Positions 10,043-20,431 of a stretch of 64,000 nt of DNA are shown here, piece after piece (position 1 is the first letter of the stretch; every line of letters begins with the position of its first letter). The stretch is from Hwangdonia lutea. GTDB lineage: Bacteria; Bacteroidota; Bacteroidia; Flavobacteriales; Flavobacteriaceae. Where the stretch lies: positions 2,204,501-2,268,500 of the forward strand of contig NZ_CP136521.1 in the NCBI RefSeq assembly GCF_032814565.1, in the 5' to 3' direction. A program made the translations under genes and the position numbers. A model generated the notes under the pieces. That model did no database searches and was not told the origin of the DNA. It was given only the letters and a program-made list of their open reading frames with translations.

Positions 10043-10567
10043 ATGTTTAAAAAATATAAAAGTGCAGAATTAGTAAAACCAGGTGGATTAGATCTTAAAG
10101 ATCGTTTAGTTGGAGTACAAAGAGTTACAAAAGTAACTAAAGGTGGTAGAGCATTTGGTTTTTCGGCAATCGTTGTGGTTGGTGATGAAGCAGGTGTTGT
10201 AGGACAAGGTTTAGGAAAATCTAAAGACGTAGCTAGTGCCATTGCAAAAGCCGTTGAAGATGCCAAGAAAAACCTAGTGCGCATTCCTATTATAAAAGGA
10301 ACATTGCCACACGAACAAAAAGGTAAATACGGTGGCGCAAGAGTAAACATTATTCCTGCTGCTCCTGGTACCGGAGTTATTGCTGGTGGAGCAGTTAGAA
10401 CAGTTTTAGAGGCCGTTGGTGTACACGATGTATTATCAAAATCTCAAGGCTCGTCAAACCCTCATAATGTAGTAAAAGCAACGTTTGATGCTTTGTTACA
10501 ATTAAGAGATGCTAACGCTATTGCAAGAGACCGAGGAATTACACTTGAACAAGTTTTTAACGCTTAA
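10043..10567 (+). CDS. rpsE: 30S ribosomal protein S5
   Basis: Decoding-fidelity protein. 174 residues; the dsRBD-like N-terminal block [20 protein letters not shown] and the C-terminal [19 protein letters not shown] are canonical. Confidence 0.98.
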   Translation: MFKKYKSAELVKPGGLDLKDRLVGVQRVTKVTKGGRAFGFSAIVVVGDEAGVVGQGLGKSKDVASAIAKAVEDAKKNLVRIPIIKGTLPHEQKGKYGGARVNIIPAAPGTGVIAGGAVRTVLEAVGVHDVLSKSQGSSNPHNVVKATFDALLQLRDANAIARDRGITLEQVFNA

Positions 10568-10578
10568 TACAGACAGAA

Positions 10579-10758
10579 ATGGCAAAGATTAAAGTAACAA
10601 AAGTTAAAAGCGCAATCAATCGTACGCTAAGACAAAAAAGAACTTTAGAAGCTCTAGGTCTTAAAAAGATTGGTCAAGTAAAAGAGCACGAAGCTACACC
10701 TAATATATTAGGTATGGTTGCTAAAGTTTCACATTTAGTTTCTGTTGAAGAAGCTTAA
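10579..10758 (+). CDS. rpmD: 50S ribosomal protein L30
   Basis: Small large-subunit protein of 59 residues, missed by length-filtered ORF calling. It reads MAKIKVTKVKSAINRTLRQK at the start and ends HLVSVEEA. The block LEALGLKKIGQVKEHE is the L30 signature. The start lies 11 nt after rpsE, and the stop is 19 nt before the L15 start chosen here. Confidence 0.96.
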   Translation: MAKIKVTKVKSAINRTLRQKRTLEALGLKKIGQVKEHEATPNILGMVAKVSHLVSVEEA

Positions 10759-10777
10759 AAAATATAAACCAAAAAAA

Positions 10778-11230
10778 ATGGATTTAAGTAACTTACAACC
10801 GGCAGAAGGGTCGGTAAAAAAACAAGGCAAGCGAGTAGGTCGCGGACAAGGTTCAGGAAAAGGTGGTACGGCAACACGTGGTCACAAAGGAGCTAAGTCG
10901 CGTTCTGGATATTCTAAGAAATTAGGATTTGAAGGTGGTCAAATGCCACTACAAAGACGTGTACCTAAATTTGGCTTCACTAACATTAACCGTGTAGAAT
11001 ATCAAGGGATAAATCTTGATACCTTACAACAATTGGTTGATGACAAGAAAATAAAAGATACCGTAGATTTCGAAACCTTATTCACCAACGGTTTAGCAGG
11101 TAAAAACGACCTTGTTAAAATTTTAGGGAGAGGTGAATTGAAAGCAAAACTAAAAGTATCTGCACACAAGTTTTCTGCTTCAGCAAAAGCTGCTATTGAA
11201 GCTGCAGGAGGAGAAGCTGTAACATTATAA
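10778..11230 (+). CDS. rplO: 50S ribosomal protein L15
   Basis: Large-subunit core protein. I take the ATG at 10778 (MDLSNLQPAEGSVKKQGKRV), giving 150 residues, because that is the family's normal start; an in-frame ATG at 10745 would overlap rpmD and add a non-conserved KKLKKYKPKK stretch. The Gly/Arg-rich N-terminus (GRGQGSGKGGTATRGHKGAK) is typical. Confidence 0.96.
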   Translation: MDLSNLQPAEGSVKKQGKRVGRGQGSGKGGTATRGHKGAKSRSGYSKKLGFEGGQMPLQRRVPKFGFTNINRVEYQGINLDTLQQLVDDKKIKDTVDFETLFTNGLAGKNDLVKILGRGELKAKLKVSAHKFSASAKAAIEAAGGEAVTL

Positions 11231-11245
11231 TATTTTATTATAAGT

Positions 11246-12592
11246 ATGAAATTTATAGAATCAATAAAAAATGTTTGGAAAATAGAGGAACTAAGAAACA
11301 GGATTGTAGTTACACTCGGTCTGTTATTAGTTTATCGTTTTGGTGCACAAGTGGTTTTACCTGGTATTGACGCTGCCCAATTAGGAGGTTTAGCCGATAC
11401 TACCGATGGAGGTTTGTTAGGTTTACTTAATGCCTTTACAGGTGGAGCTTTTGCTAACGCTTCGGTGTTTGCATTGGGTATCATGCCATATATTTCTGCT
11501 TCTATTGTGGTGCAATTAATGGGTATAGCTATTCCTTACCTTCAAAAATTACAAAAAGAAGGTTCTAGCGGACAAAAGAAAATTACTCAGATTACACGTT
11601 GGTTAACCATCGCTATCTGTTTGTTACAAGCACCAGGATACTTAGCTGCTTTACCGCAGTTGGGCATTCCACCAAGTGCATTTTTATTAGGCACTGGCTT
11701 TTTGTTCTATTTCTCATCGGTTACGATTTTGGTAACAGGTTGTATTTTTGCGATGTGGTTAGGTGAAAAAATTACCGATAAAGGTATTGGTAATGGTATT
11801 TCATTATTAATTATGGTAGGTATTATTGCTACATTGCCACAGTCGTTTATCCAAAATGCAGCGACAAGATTAGAAGGAAATAACGTGATGTTAATTCTTT
11901 TTGAATTGGTAATTTGGTTTGTAATTATACTAGCTTCTGTCATGTTAGTAATGGGTGTTAGACGAATTGCGGTACAATACGCAAGAAGAACGGCATCTGG
12001 TGGTTACGAAAAAAGTGCTATGGCCGGCTCAAGACAATATATCCCGTTAAAGCTTAATGCTTCTGGGGTAATGCCAATTATATTTGCACAAGCTATCATG
12101 TTTGTACCAAGTTGGATTGGGGGGTCTGCTTTATTGAAAGATTCCACTGTTGGTGCTTGGATGCAAGCAAACTATTCAGATTTATTTGGATTTTGGTACA
12201 ACGTAACTTTTGCATTATTAATTATTGTATTCACATATTTTTATACAGCAATTACGGTACCAACCAATAAAATGGCAGACGATCTAAAACGTAGTGGTGG
12301 TTTTATACCAGGCATTCGTCCAGGGTCAGAAACCTCAGAATACCTCGATAAAATCATGTCTCAAATTACCTTACCGGGTTCTATATTTTTAGCACTTATT
12401 GCTGTGTTTCCAGCATTTATAGTTAAACTTATGGGCGTAAGTCAAGGTTGGGCCTTGTTTTTTGGAGGCACATCACTATTAATTATGGTTGGTGTTGCAA
12501 TCGATACCATGCAACAGATAAATTCTTATCTGTTAAATAGGCATTATGATGGCTTGATGAAAACAGGTAAAAATAGAAAAGCAGTAGCTTAA
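11246..12592 (+). CDS. secY: Sec translocon channel subunit SecY
   Basis: Central pore of the inner-membrane protein export channel, working with SecE/SecG and SecA. 448 residues with ten predicted membrane segments, from LLLVYRFGAQVVLPGID at the N-terminus to the last segment LLIMVGVAIDTMQQINSYLL. The cytoplasmic loop motif FIPGIRPG (around residue 352) that contacts SecA is present. Standard location between rplO and infA. Confidence 0.98.
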   Translation: MKFIESIKNVWKIEELRNRIVVTLGLLLVYRFGAQVVLPGIDAAQLGGLADTTDGGLLGLLNAFTGGAFANASVFALGIMPYISASIVVQLMGIAIPYLQKLQKEGSSGQKKITQITRWLTIAICLLQAPGYLAALPQLGIPPSAFLLGTGFLFYFSSVTILVTGCIFAMWLGEKITDKGIGNGISLLIMVGIIATLPQSFIQNAATRLEGNNVMLILFELVIWFVIILASVMLVMGVRRIAVQYARRTASGGYEKSAMAGSRQYIPLKLNASGVMPIIFAQAIMFVPSWIGGSALLKDSTVGAWMQANYSDLFGFWYNVTFALLIIVFTYFYTAITVPTNKMADDLKRSGGFIPGIRPGSETSEYLDKIMSQITLPGSIFLALIAVFPAFIVKLMGVSQGWALFFGGTSLLIMVGVAIDTMQQINSYLLNRHYDGLMKTGKNRKAVA

Positions 12593-12603
12593 TATTATAA
12601 ACT

Positions 12604-12819
12604 ATGGCAAAACAAGCAGCAATAGAACAAGACGGAACCATTATTGAAGCATTATCAAATGCGATGTTCCGGGTAGAATTAGAAAACGGTCACATTGTGA
12701 CAGCACATATTTCTGGTAAAATGCGTATGCATTACATTAAATTATTGCCAGGAGATAAGGTTAAATTAGAAATGAGTCCTTACGATTTAACGAAGGCTCG
12801 AATAACTTATAGATACTAG
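12604..12819 (+). CDS. infA: Translation initiation factor IF-1
   Basis: A-site binding OB-fold factor for initiation. 71 residues, with the conserved core [20 protein letters not shown] and [20 protein letters not shown] at the C-terminus. 11 nt after secY, 6 nt before rpmJ. Confidence 0.98.
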   Translation: MAKQAAIEQDGTIIEALSNAMFRVELENGHIVTAHISGKMRMHYIKLLPGDKVKLEMSPYDLTKARITYRY

Positions 12820-12825
12820 TACAAA

Positions 12826-12942
12826 ATGAAAGTAAGAGCATCAGTTAAAAAAAGAAGTGCAGATTGTAAAATCGTGCGCAGAAAAGGTAGACTTTACGTA
12901 ATTAACAAAAAGAATCCTAGATTCAAACAAAGACAAGGATAA
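12826..12942 (+). CDS. rpmJ: 50S ribosomal protein L36, zinc-ligand-less
   Basis: 38-residue protein ([20 protein letters not shown] ... KQRQG), too short for most ORF lists. Compared with the zinc-ribbon form, only one of the three Cys remains (Cys14) and the usual His is Phe, so zinc cannot be held in the classical way. This zinc-independent form is, as far as I recall, usual for the phylum. Three nt before rpsM. Confidence 0.95.
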   Translation: MKVRASVKKRSADCKIVRRKGRLYVINKKNPRFKQRQG

Positions 12943-12945
12943 GCT

Positions 12946-13320
12946 ATGGCAAGAATTGCAGGTGTAGACATACCAAAAAACAAAAGAGGAGTAATCTCTT
13001 TAACTTATATCTACGGTGTAGGTAGAAGTAGAGCAAAAGAAATTTTAGCTACAGCTAAAGTTGATGAAAGTATTAAAGTTCAAGATTGGACAGATGATCA
13101 AATAGCGGGCATTCGTGAAGCTGTTGGAACATATACCATTGAAGGTGAACTACGTTCTGAAACACAATTAAACATTAAGCGATTAATGGATATTGGATGT
13201 TACAGAGGTATTCGTCACAGAGCAAGTCTTCCATTAAGAGGACAACGTACTAAAAACAACTCTAGAACTAGAAAAGGTAGAAGAAAAACGGTTGCTAACA
13301 AAAAGAAAGCAACCAAATAA
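12946..13320 (+). CDS. rpsM: 30S ribosomal protein S13
   Basis: Head protein contacting P-site tRNA. 124 residues with [20 protein letters not shown] at the start, [19 protein letters not shown] near the C-terminus and a basic tail. A 102-nt spacer separates it from rpsK. Confidence 0.98.
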   Translation: MARIAGVDIPKNKRGVISLTYIYGVGRSRAKEILATAKVDESIKVQDWTDDQIAGIREAVGTYTIEGELRSETQLNIKRLMDIGCYRGIRHRASLPLRGQRTKNNSRTRKGRRKTVANKKKATK

Positions 13321-13422
13321 TTAATTAGTCTTTAGTATTTAGACGTTGGAAGGAATCTGTTTGAAATTTAAAAGGTTTAGGATTCTAGCGACTATCAACT
13401 AATAACTGAGAACTAAAACAAT
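13321..13422 (+). other. Long rpsM-rpsK spacer, weakly structured
   Basis: 102 nt without a gene inside the alpha operon. It contains small complementary pairs (GTCT/AGAC around 13330-13344; GAATC near 13355 with GATTC near 13382) but no T-run terminator and no clear TAnnTTTG box. It may be a decayed repeat or a weak regulatory segment; nothing stronger can be said. Confidence 0.3.
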
Positions 13423-13806
13423 ATGGCAAAAACAAGCACAAAAAAACGTAAAGTTATTATTGATGCTGTTGGAGAAGCGCACATAACAGCTTCGTTTAAC
13501 AACATCATTATTTCACTTACCAACAAAAAAGGCGATGTAATTTCATGGTCGTCTGCAGGTAAAATGGGATTCAGAGGTTCTAAAAAGAACACCCCTTACG
13601 CTGCACAATTAGCCGCTGAAGATGCTGCTGCAGTAGCACAAGAAGCTGGTTTAAAGAAAGTAAAAGTATACGTAAAAGGACCAGGAAATGGTAGAGAATC
13701 TGCTATCCGCTCAATCCACAACGCTGGTATCGAAGTAACAGAAATTATTGATGTTACACCATTACCACACAATGGTTGTCGTCCTCCAAAACGTAGAAGA
13801 GTTTAA
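13423..13806 (+). CDS. rpsK: 30S ribosomal protein S11
   Basis: Platform protein near the E site. 127 residues, ending in the universal C-terminal [20 protein letters not shown]-like block (here [20 protein letters not shown]). The gene is followed by a strong terminator rather than running directly into rpsD. Confidence 0.98.
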   Translation: MAKTSTKKRKVIIDAVGEAHITASFNNIIISLTNKKGDVISWSSAGKMGFRGSKKNTPYAAQLAAEDAAAVAQEAGLKKVKVYVKGPGNGRESAIRSIHNAGIEVTEIIDVTPLPHNGCRPPKRRRV

Positions 13807-13822
13807 TAATATATTTTATAGG

Positions 13823-13862
13823 AATTAATATCAATTGTTTTTACAGTTGATATTAATTTTTT
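13823..13862 (+). terminator. Intrinsic terminator between rpsK and rpsD
   Basis: Perfect 12-bp stem (13823-13834 with 13847-13858), 12-nt loop, then a T-run through 13862. It ends the upstream ribosomal transcript. The 3' arm also contains the -33 TTG of the rpsD promoter, so the terminator and the next promoter physically overlap. Confidence 0.8.
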
Positions 13863-13875
13863 ATATGTAAATTTG
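13847..13875 (+). promoter_or_regulatory. Promoter of rpsD-rpoA-rplQ
   Basis: TTG at 13847-13849, an 18-nt spacer, and TAAATTTG at 13868-13875, a full match to the Bacteroidota consensus TTG/TAnnTTTG. Transcription would start near 13880 and leave a leader of about 100 nt before rpsD. Confidence 0.7.
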
Positions 13876-13879
13876 CAAA

Positions 13880-13979
13880 CTGAAAAAAATAATAATCAAG
13901 TATCAATCAAGAGATAAAATGATTATCGAAGGATAAGATTAAGACCTTAATTCATAATCACTCTTAAAAACAATTAAAA
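13880..13979 (+). promoter_or_regulatory. Structured 5' leader of rpsD, candidate S4-binding RNA
   Basis: The leader contains an outer stem GATTAT 13920-13925 with ATAATC around 13955-13960, enclosing AAGG/CCTT around 13929-13949. S4 is a known autoregulator in several phyla, and leaders of the S4 class have been proposed in Bacteroidia and Flavobacteriia. The position, after a terminator and its own promoter, fits such a role. Base pairing is read by eye only. Confidence 0.5.
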
Positions 13980-14585
13980 ATGGCAAGATATACTGGTCCT
14001 AAAACTAAAATAGCCCGAAAGTTTGGTGAAGCTATTTTTGGAGAAGATAAATCTTTCGAGAAAAGAAATTACCCTCCAGGTCAACACGGAAACAACAGAC
14101 GCCGTGGAAAAAAATCTGAATACGCAATCCAATTAATGGAAAAACAAAAAGCTAAATATACCTACGGTATTTTAGAGCGTCAATTTAGAGGTTTATTTAA
14201 AAAAGCAAGAGCTGCACAAGGCATTACAGGTGAGGTTTTATTACAACTTTGCGAGTCTAGATTAGACAATGTCGTGTACAGAATGGGTATTTCTCCTTCA
14301 AGAAGTGGTGCAAGACAATTAGTATCTCACAGACACATTACCGTAAATGGCGAGTTGGTAAACATACCGTCTTACCAATTAAAAGCTGGTGATGTAGTAG
14401 CGGTTAGAGAAAAATCAAAATCACTTGACGCTATCGAAAGATCACTTTCAAACTCAAGCGCGGTTTACGAATGGATTACTTGGAACAACGAAACTAAATC
14501 TGGAACATACGTTTCTGTTCCTGCTAGAATTCAAATTCCAGAAAACATAAACGAGCAATTCATCGTCGAATTATATTCTAAATAA
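13980..14585 (+). CDS. rpsD: 30S ribosomal protein S4
   Basis: 16S assembly initiator with an S4 RNA-binding domain ([18 protein letters not shown] and [14 protein letters not shown]). 201 residues, start [17 protein letters not shown]. Transcribed from its own promoter with a structured leader, so S4 autoregulation would also reach rpoA and rplQ downstream. Confidence 0.98.
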   Translation: MARYTGPKTKIARKFGEAIFGEDKSFEKRNYPPGQHGNNRRRGKKSEYAIQLMEKQKAKYTYGILERQFRGLFKKARAAQGITGEVLLQLCESRLDNVVYRMGISPSRSGARQLVSHRHITVNGELVNIPSYQLKAGDVVAVREKSKSLDAIERSLSNSSAVYEWITWNNETKSGTYVSVPARIQIPENINEQFIVELYSK

Positions 14586-14680
14586 TAAATTAATCACATT
14601 GGTATTTGGCCAAAGGGTTTATTAGTGTTCTTCAAACTTATAAACCGCGCAACCAAATAACAATTAAAACGAAGAACAAT

Positions 14681-15673
14681 ATGGCAGTATTTAATTTTCA
14701 AAAGCCTGATAAAGTAATCATGATTGATTCTACTGATTTCGAAGGTAAATTCGAATTCAGACCACTAGAACCAGGTTACGGACTAACAGTTGGTAATGCA
14801 TTAAGAAGAGTTTTATTGTCTTCTTTAGAAGGATTTGCAATTACATCGGTTAGAATAGAAGGTGTAGATCATGAGTTTTCAGCAATCGCTGGAGTTGTAG
14901 AAGATGTCACAGAAATCATCTTAAACTTAAAACAAGTTCGTTTTAAAAGACAGATTGAAGATATTGATAACGAATCAATTTCAATTTCAATTTCCGGACA
15001 AGAAAAAATTACAGCTGGCGATTTCCAGAAATTCATCTCAGGATTCCAAGTGTTAAATACAGAATTAGTTATCTGTAACTTAGATCCAAAGGTTAACTTT
15101 AACATGGAAATTACAATTGAAAAAGGTAGGGGTTACGTGCCTGCCGAAGAAAACAAAAAGTCTTCTGCACCAATAGGCACCATCTTTACAGATTCAATTT
15201 ACACACCAATAAAAAACGTAAAGTACAGTATTGAGAACTACCGTGTAGAGCAAAAAACCGATTACGAAAAATTGGTTTTCGAAATCATTACCGATGGTTC
15301 AATTACGCCTCAAGATGCTTTAACCGAAGGTGCTAAAACCTTAATTCACCACTTCATGTTATTCTCTGATGAGCGTATCACTCTTGAAGCTGATGAAATT
15401 GCACAAACGGAAACGTATGATGAAGAATCATTACACATGCGTCAGTTATTAAAAACGAAATTAATCGATATGGATTTATCGGTTCGTGCACTTAACTGTT
15501 TAAAAGCTGCAGAGGTTGATACTTTAGGAGACTTGGTGTCATTCAATAAAAACGATTTAATGAAGTTCCGTAACTTTGGTAAAAAATCATTAACAGAGCT
15601 TGAAGAGCTTGTAAACGTTAAAGGTTTAAACTTCGGGATGGACTTATCAAAATACAAATTAGATAAAGATTAA
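14681..15673 (+). CDS. rpoA: RNA polymerase alpha subunit
   Basis: Assembly platform and regulatory subunit of RNA polymerase. I choose the ATG at 14681 ([19 protein letters not shown]), giving 330 residues; an in-frame TTG at 14606 adds 25 non-conserved residues. The N-terminal domain ([17 protein letters not shown], the dimer interface) and C-terminal domain ([18 protein letters not shown], helix-hairpin-helix DNA contact) are intact. It lies 95 nt after rpsD. Confidence 0.97.
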   Translation: MAVFNFQKPDKVIMIDSTDFEGKFEFRPLEPGYGLTVGNALRRVLLSSLEGFAITSVRIEGVDHEFSAIAGVVEDVTEIILNLKQVRFKRQIEDIDNESISISISGQEKITAGDFQKFISGFQVLNTELVICNLDPKVNFNMEITIEKGRGYVPAEENKKSSAPIGTIFTDSIYTPIKNVKYSIENYRVEQKTDYEKLVFEIITDGSITPQDALTEGAKTLIHHFMLFSDERITLEADEIAQTETYDEESLHMRQLLKTKLIDMDLSVRALNCLKAAEVDTLGDLVSFNKNDLMKFRNFGKKSLTELEELVNVKGLNFGMDLSKYKLDKD

Positions 15674-15676
15674 TTA

Positions 15677-15720
15677 ATCATATTTTGCTCCTCGCTAGTC
15701 GAGTTTGGTAGCAAGATGAT
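15677..15720 (+). promoter_or_regulatory. Compound hairpin directly before rplQ
   Basis: Three coaxial stems: ATCAT 15677-15681 with ATGAT 15716-15720, TTGCT 15685-15689 with AGCAA 15710-15714, and CTCG 15691-15694 with CGAG 15700-15703, closing a 5-nt loop. It has 14 Watson-Crick pairs and no following T-run, so it is not a terminator. The rplQ start is 13 nt downstream. A control site for L17 synthesis or an mRNA processing site is possible. Confidence 0.45.
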
Positions 15721-15732
15721 AAAACAAATGTC

Positions 15733-16209
15733 ATGAGACACGGAAAAAAATTCAATCACTTAGGCAGAAAAACTGCACACAGAAAATCAATGTTGGCAAA
15801 TATGGCTTGTTCTTTAATCGAGCACAAGCGTATTAACACCACAGTAGCTAAAGCAAAGGCGTTAAAGCAATTTGTTGAGCCTATGATTACCAAATCTAAA
15901 GAAGATACAACACATAACAGACGTATCGTAATGTCGCGCTTAAGACAAAAAGACGCTGTAGCGGAATTGTTTAGAGATGTAGCGACTAAAGTTGGTGACA
16001 GACCAGGAGGTTACACCAGAATTATAAAGCTTGGTAATCGTTTAGGTGATAATGCAGATATGGCTATGATTGAACTTGTAGATTATAACGAAATTTATAA
16101 CGCAGGCAAGAAAGCGAAGAAAACGACTCGTAGAAGCAGAAGAGGAGGTTCTAAACCTGCTGTTGCTCCAGTTGTAGAAAATAAAGCAACAAACGAAGAA
16201 GAAGAATAA
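15733..16209 (+). CDS. rplQ: 50S ribosomal protein L17
   Basis: Large-subunit protein near the tunnel exit. 158 residues: the conserved core [20 protein letters not shown] to about residue 120, followed by a charged tail rich in Lys, Arg and Glu, as in other Bacteroidota L17. Last gene of the superoperon. Confidence 0.97.
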   Translation: MRHGKKFNHLGRKTAHRKSMLANMACSLIEHKRINTTVAKAKALKQFVEPMITKSKEDTTHNRRIVMSRLRQKDAVAELFRDVATKVGDRPGGYTRIIKLGNRLGDNADMAMIELVDYNEIYNAGKKAKKTTRRSRRGGSKPAVAPVVENKATNEEEE

Positions 16210-16233
16210 ATGTTAATAAGCATTTTAAATATA

Positions 16234-16266
16234 AAGGATAAACTATTTTAGTTTATCCTTTTTTTT
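16234..16266 (+). terminator. Terminator of the ribosomal superoperon
   Basis: Perfect 10-bp stem AAGGATAAAC/GTTTATCCTT (16234-16243 with 16251-16260), 7-nt loop, followed by six more T. A textbook intrinsic terminator 24 nt after the rplQ stop. Confidence 0.9.
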
Positions 16267-16287
16267 ATGCAATTTTGTAAAACCCTG

Positions 16288-16305
16288 TTCCCGCGAAGGC
16301 GGGAA
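16288..16305. repeat. Dispersed palindrome, TTCCCGC/GCGGGAA
   Basis: Seven-bp perfect hairpin with GAAG loop. Close relatives occur at 52556-52573 (TTCCTGC/GCAGGAA, GAAA loop) and, more degenerate, at 28631-28650. This short palindrome with a GCGAA centre is common between flavobacterial genes. Confidence 0.6.
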
Positions 16306-16326
16306 TCTTATGAATTTAAGCAATAG

Positions 16327-17430
16327 ATGAAATATCAAAAAAGACAAAAAGCCATCGTACTTCTAGCCGATGGTACTATTTTTTACGGTAAAGCTGTAGG
16401 CAACAAACAAGGCACCGCATTTGGCGAAGTATGCTTTAATACCGGAATGACTGGTTATCAAGAAATTTTTACAGACCCATCGTACTACGGTCAACTTATG
16501 GTGGCAACCAATGCACATATTGGTAATTATGGCACGAATAAAGATGAAGTGGAATCCGAAGGTATAAAAATTGCAGGTTTAATCGTAAAAAACTTCAGCT
16601 ACGAATACTCAAGGGATATTGCCGATAAATCTTTAGAAGAATTTTTAGAAGACAATAATTTACTGGCCATTTCAGATGTAGATACCAGAGCCTTGGTGAG
16701 CTATATTAGAGACCACGGTGCTATGAACGCTGTAATTTCAACAGAGGTTGATAATATAGAAGGTTTAAAAAAGCAGCTGAGCGAAGTGCCCGAAATGAAT
16801 GGTTTGGAGTTGGCATCAAAAGTATCCACTAAAGAGCCCTATTATTTTGGTGATGAAAACGCTACCTATAAAGTATCGGCTTTGGATATTGGTATTAAAA
16901 AGAACATTCTTCGAAACATTGCCAAACGCGATGCATACATAAAAGTGTTTCCATATAATTCAAAATTTGAAGATTTAGAAGCCTTTAAACCCGATGGATA
17001 CTTTTTGTCAAACGGTCCTGGCGATCCAGAACCATTGGTTGAAGCCCAAGAAATTGCCAAAGAAATCATTAAAAGGGATTTACCACTTTTTGGTATCTGT
17101 TTAGGGCATCAAGTTATTGCCTTGGCAAATGGGGTGTCAACCTATAAAATGCATAACGGACATCGCGGTATCAATCACCCGGTAAAAAACCTTAAAACAG
17201 GTAAGGGCGAAATAACGTCCCAAAATCACGGATTTGCAGTAAACCGAGAAGAAGCCGAAGCAAACCCGGATTTAGAAGTAACCCATGTGCATTTAAACGA
17301 TAACACCGTGGCAGGTTTGGCCATAAAAAACAAAAACTGTTTTTCGGTGCAGTATCATCCAGAAGCTAGTCCTGGACCACATGATTCATCCTATCTTTTC
17401 GATCAATTTATCGAAAATATAAAGAAATAA
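16327..17430 (+). CDS. carA: Carbamoyl-phosphate synthase small subunit
   Basis: Glutamine amidotransferase subunit supplying ammonia for carbamoyl phosphate (arginine and pyrimidine synthesis). 367 residues. The N-terminal CarA domain (GEVCFNTGMTGYQEIFTDPS) is followed by a class I GATase domain with the catalytic Cys in GICLGHQ (residue 258) and the His/Glu in YHPEASPGPHDS. carB is not adjacent. A terminator follows at once. Confidence 0.97.
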   Translation: MKYQKRQKAIVLLADGTIFYGKAVGNKQGTAFGEVCFNTGMTGYQEIFTDPSYYGQLMVATNAHIGNYGTNKDEVESEGIKIAGLIVKNFSYEYSRDIADKSLEEFLEDNNLLAISDVDTRALVSYIRDHGAMNAVISTEVDNIEGLKKQLSEVPEMNGLELASKVSTKEPYYFGDENATYKVSALDIGIKKNILRNIAKRDAYIKVFPYNSKFEDLEAFKPDGYFLSNGPGDPEPLVEAQEIAKEIIKRDLPLFGICLGHQVIALANGVSTYKMHNGHRGINHPVKNLKTGKGEITSQNHGFAVNREEAEANPDLEVTHVHLNDNTVAGLAIKNKNCFSVQYHPEASPGPHDSSYLFDQFIENIKK

Positions 17431-17439
17431 AACTTAGAT

Positions 17440-17473
17440 AAACCCCAAAAATATAACGCTATTCTTGGGGTTT
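17440..17473 (+). terminator. Terminator after carA
   Basis: Perfect 9-bp stem AAACCCCAA/TTGGGGTTT (17440-17448 with 17465-17473) 9 nt after the carA stop. The T-tract is part of the 3' arm and short, so efficiency is uncertain. Confidence 0.65.
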
Positions 17474-17626
17474 ATTATAATGGAATTCCTTAATAACCAA
17501 CAGCACGATGTTATTTATTGCGAAGCAAGGGGAGGCATTCCCATATCGTAGGAATTCACTAAAACGTTATAGATGTGATTTTGTGAAATTCTTCAAAAAC
17601 ATCTAAAATAAGACAATATTTAAGCG

Positions 17627-17634
17627 TAAATTTG
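17627..17634 (+). promoter_or_regulatory. -7 box (TAAATTTG) before eno
   Basis: Exact TAnnTTTG match 31 nt before the eno ATG; no good TTG is seen at the -33 distance. The rest of the 235-nt carA-eno gap holds the carA terminator and no gene. Confidence 0.45.
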
Positions 17635-17644
17635 AAATAGTTAA

Positions 17645-18958
<1,314 letters not shown>

Positions 18959-18977
18959 ATACCGATTAAATAATTTA

Positions 18978-19012
18978 AAAGGGCGCTTATTATTTTTAAT
19001 AGTCGCCCTTTT
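18978..19012 (+). terminator. Terminator after eno
   Basis: Stem AAAGGGCG 18978-18985 with CGCCCTTT 19004-19011, extended by an imperfect AT inner stem, followed by T residues. It starts 20 nt after the eno stop. Confidence 0.8.
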
Positions 19013-19139
19013 TATTTGCCATCAATTTTATTAATGCCCAAATCAGCGAAATCGTTTGTGATATGCTTTAAAAATAGGGAGATATTTTGTAAATTCGTCA
19101 AGTCGGTTTCGACTACAATTCAATAAAAAATTTTACTAT

Positions 19140-20426
19140 ATGTCAGATAAAGCTACGTTAGAAGTTAACGGTAATAAATATGAGTTTCCTTTACGTGTAG
19201 GAACGGAAAATGAAGTTGCCATAGATATTAAATCATTAAGAAGTGCAACAGATGGAGTAATCACAATAGATCCGGGTTATAAAAATACGGGAAGTTGTGA
19301 AAGCGCAATTACCTTTCTAGACGGCGAAAAAGGCATTTTAAGATATAGAGGATATGCCATTGAAGAACTGGCCGAAAAAGCCAGCTTCTTAGAAGTATCG
19401 TATCTTTTGATTTTTGGAGAATTACCAACAAAAGAACAATTAGATAAGTTTAGAAACGATATTAGGTCGCATTCTGTTGTAGATGATGATATTAAAAAGA
19501 TTTTAGATGCATTTCCAAAATCGGCACATCCTATGGGTGTTCTATCTTCGTTAACCAGTGCGCTTACAGCATTTTATCCATCTTCTGTAGATGTAAACTC
19601 AGAAGAACAAATGTACAATGCTATTGTGAGGATAATGGCAAAATTCCCGGTGTTGGTGGCTTGGACCTTGCGTAAAAAGAATGGTTTGCCCTTAGATTAT
19701 GGGAGCAATAAATTGGGCTATGTTGAGAATTTGTTAAAGATGATGTTTAAGAGCCCAAGTGATGACTACGAACAAAACCCCATCTTGGTCAACGCCTTGG
19801 ATAAACTTTTAATTTTACATGCCGATCATGAGCAAAACTGTTCGACGTCAACCGTAAGAATTGCAGGCTCATCTCATGTAGGTTTATTTGTGTCGCTGGC
19901 CTCTGGAATTTCGGCGCTTTGGGGACCACTTCATGGTGGTGCTAACCAAGCGGTTTTAGAAATGCTTGAAGCCATTAGAGCCGATGGTGGAGACACTAAA
20001 AAATACATGGCGAAAGCTAAAGATAGAAACGATCCTTTCCGTTTAATGGGCTTTGGACATAGAGTTTACAAAAACTTTGACCCAAGAGCACTTATTATTA
20101 AACAAGCGGCCGACGAAGTTTTAGCCGATCTAGGAATAGACGACCCTATTTTGGATATCGCCAAAGGCTTAGCAAAAGAAGCCTTGGAAGATCCCTATTT
20201 TGTGGATAGAAAACTATATCCAAACGTCGATTTTTATTCCGGAATTATTTATAGAGCCATGGGCATTCCGGTAGAAATGTTTACGGTAATGTTCGCCATG
20301 GGGCGTTTACCGGGTTGGATTGCTCAATGGCGAGAAATGCGATTGAGAAAAGAACCTATTGGCAGACCAAGACAATTATATATTGGCGAAACACACAGAC
20401 CGTTTAAAACCATAGACAATAGATAG
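19140..20426 (+). CDS. gltA: Citrate synthase (type II)
   Basis: Condenses acetyl-CoA and oxaloacetate, the TCA entry step. 428 residues. Catalytic His regions HADHEQNCSTSTVR and GPLHGGANQAV and the oxaloacetate/CoA site MGFGHRVYKNFDPRA are intact. Its 5' region has a small hairpin (AGTCG/CGACT at 19101-19114) but no convincing promoter box. Its terminator appears displaced downstream by an inserted element. Confidence 0.97.
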   Translation: MSDKATLEVNGNKYEFPLRVGTENEVAIDIKSLRSATDGVITIDPGYKNTGSCESAITFLDGEKGILRYRGYAIEELAEKASFLEVSYLLIFGELPTKEQLDKFRNDIRSHSVVDDDIKKILDAFPKSAHPMGVLSSLTSALTAFYPSSVDVNSEEQMYNAIVRIMAKFPVLVAWTLRKKNGLPLDYGSNKLGYVENLLKMMFKSPSDDYEQNPILVNALDKLLILHADHEQNCSTSTVRIAGSSHVGLFVSLASGISALWGPLHGGANQAVLEMLEAIRADGGDTKKYMAKAKDRNDPFRLMGFGHRVYKNFDPRALIIKQAADEVLADLGIDDPILDIAKGLAKEALEDPYFVDRKLYPNVDFYSGIIYRAMGIPVEMFTVMFAMGRLPGWIAQWREMRLRKEPIGRPRQLYIGETHRPFKTIDNR

Positions 20427-20431
20427 ATATT

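Noticed and set aside
10745-10777. Longer rplO start overlapping rpmD
   Set aside because: L15 normally begins at the MDLSNL-type residue; the extension overlaps rpmD by 14 nt and is non-conserved.
14606-14680. Longer rpoA N-terminus from TTG 14606
   Set aside because: Adds 25 residues not found in RpoA; ATG 14681 gives the standard start.
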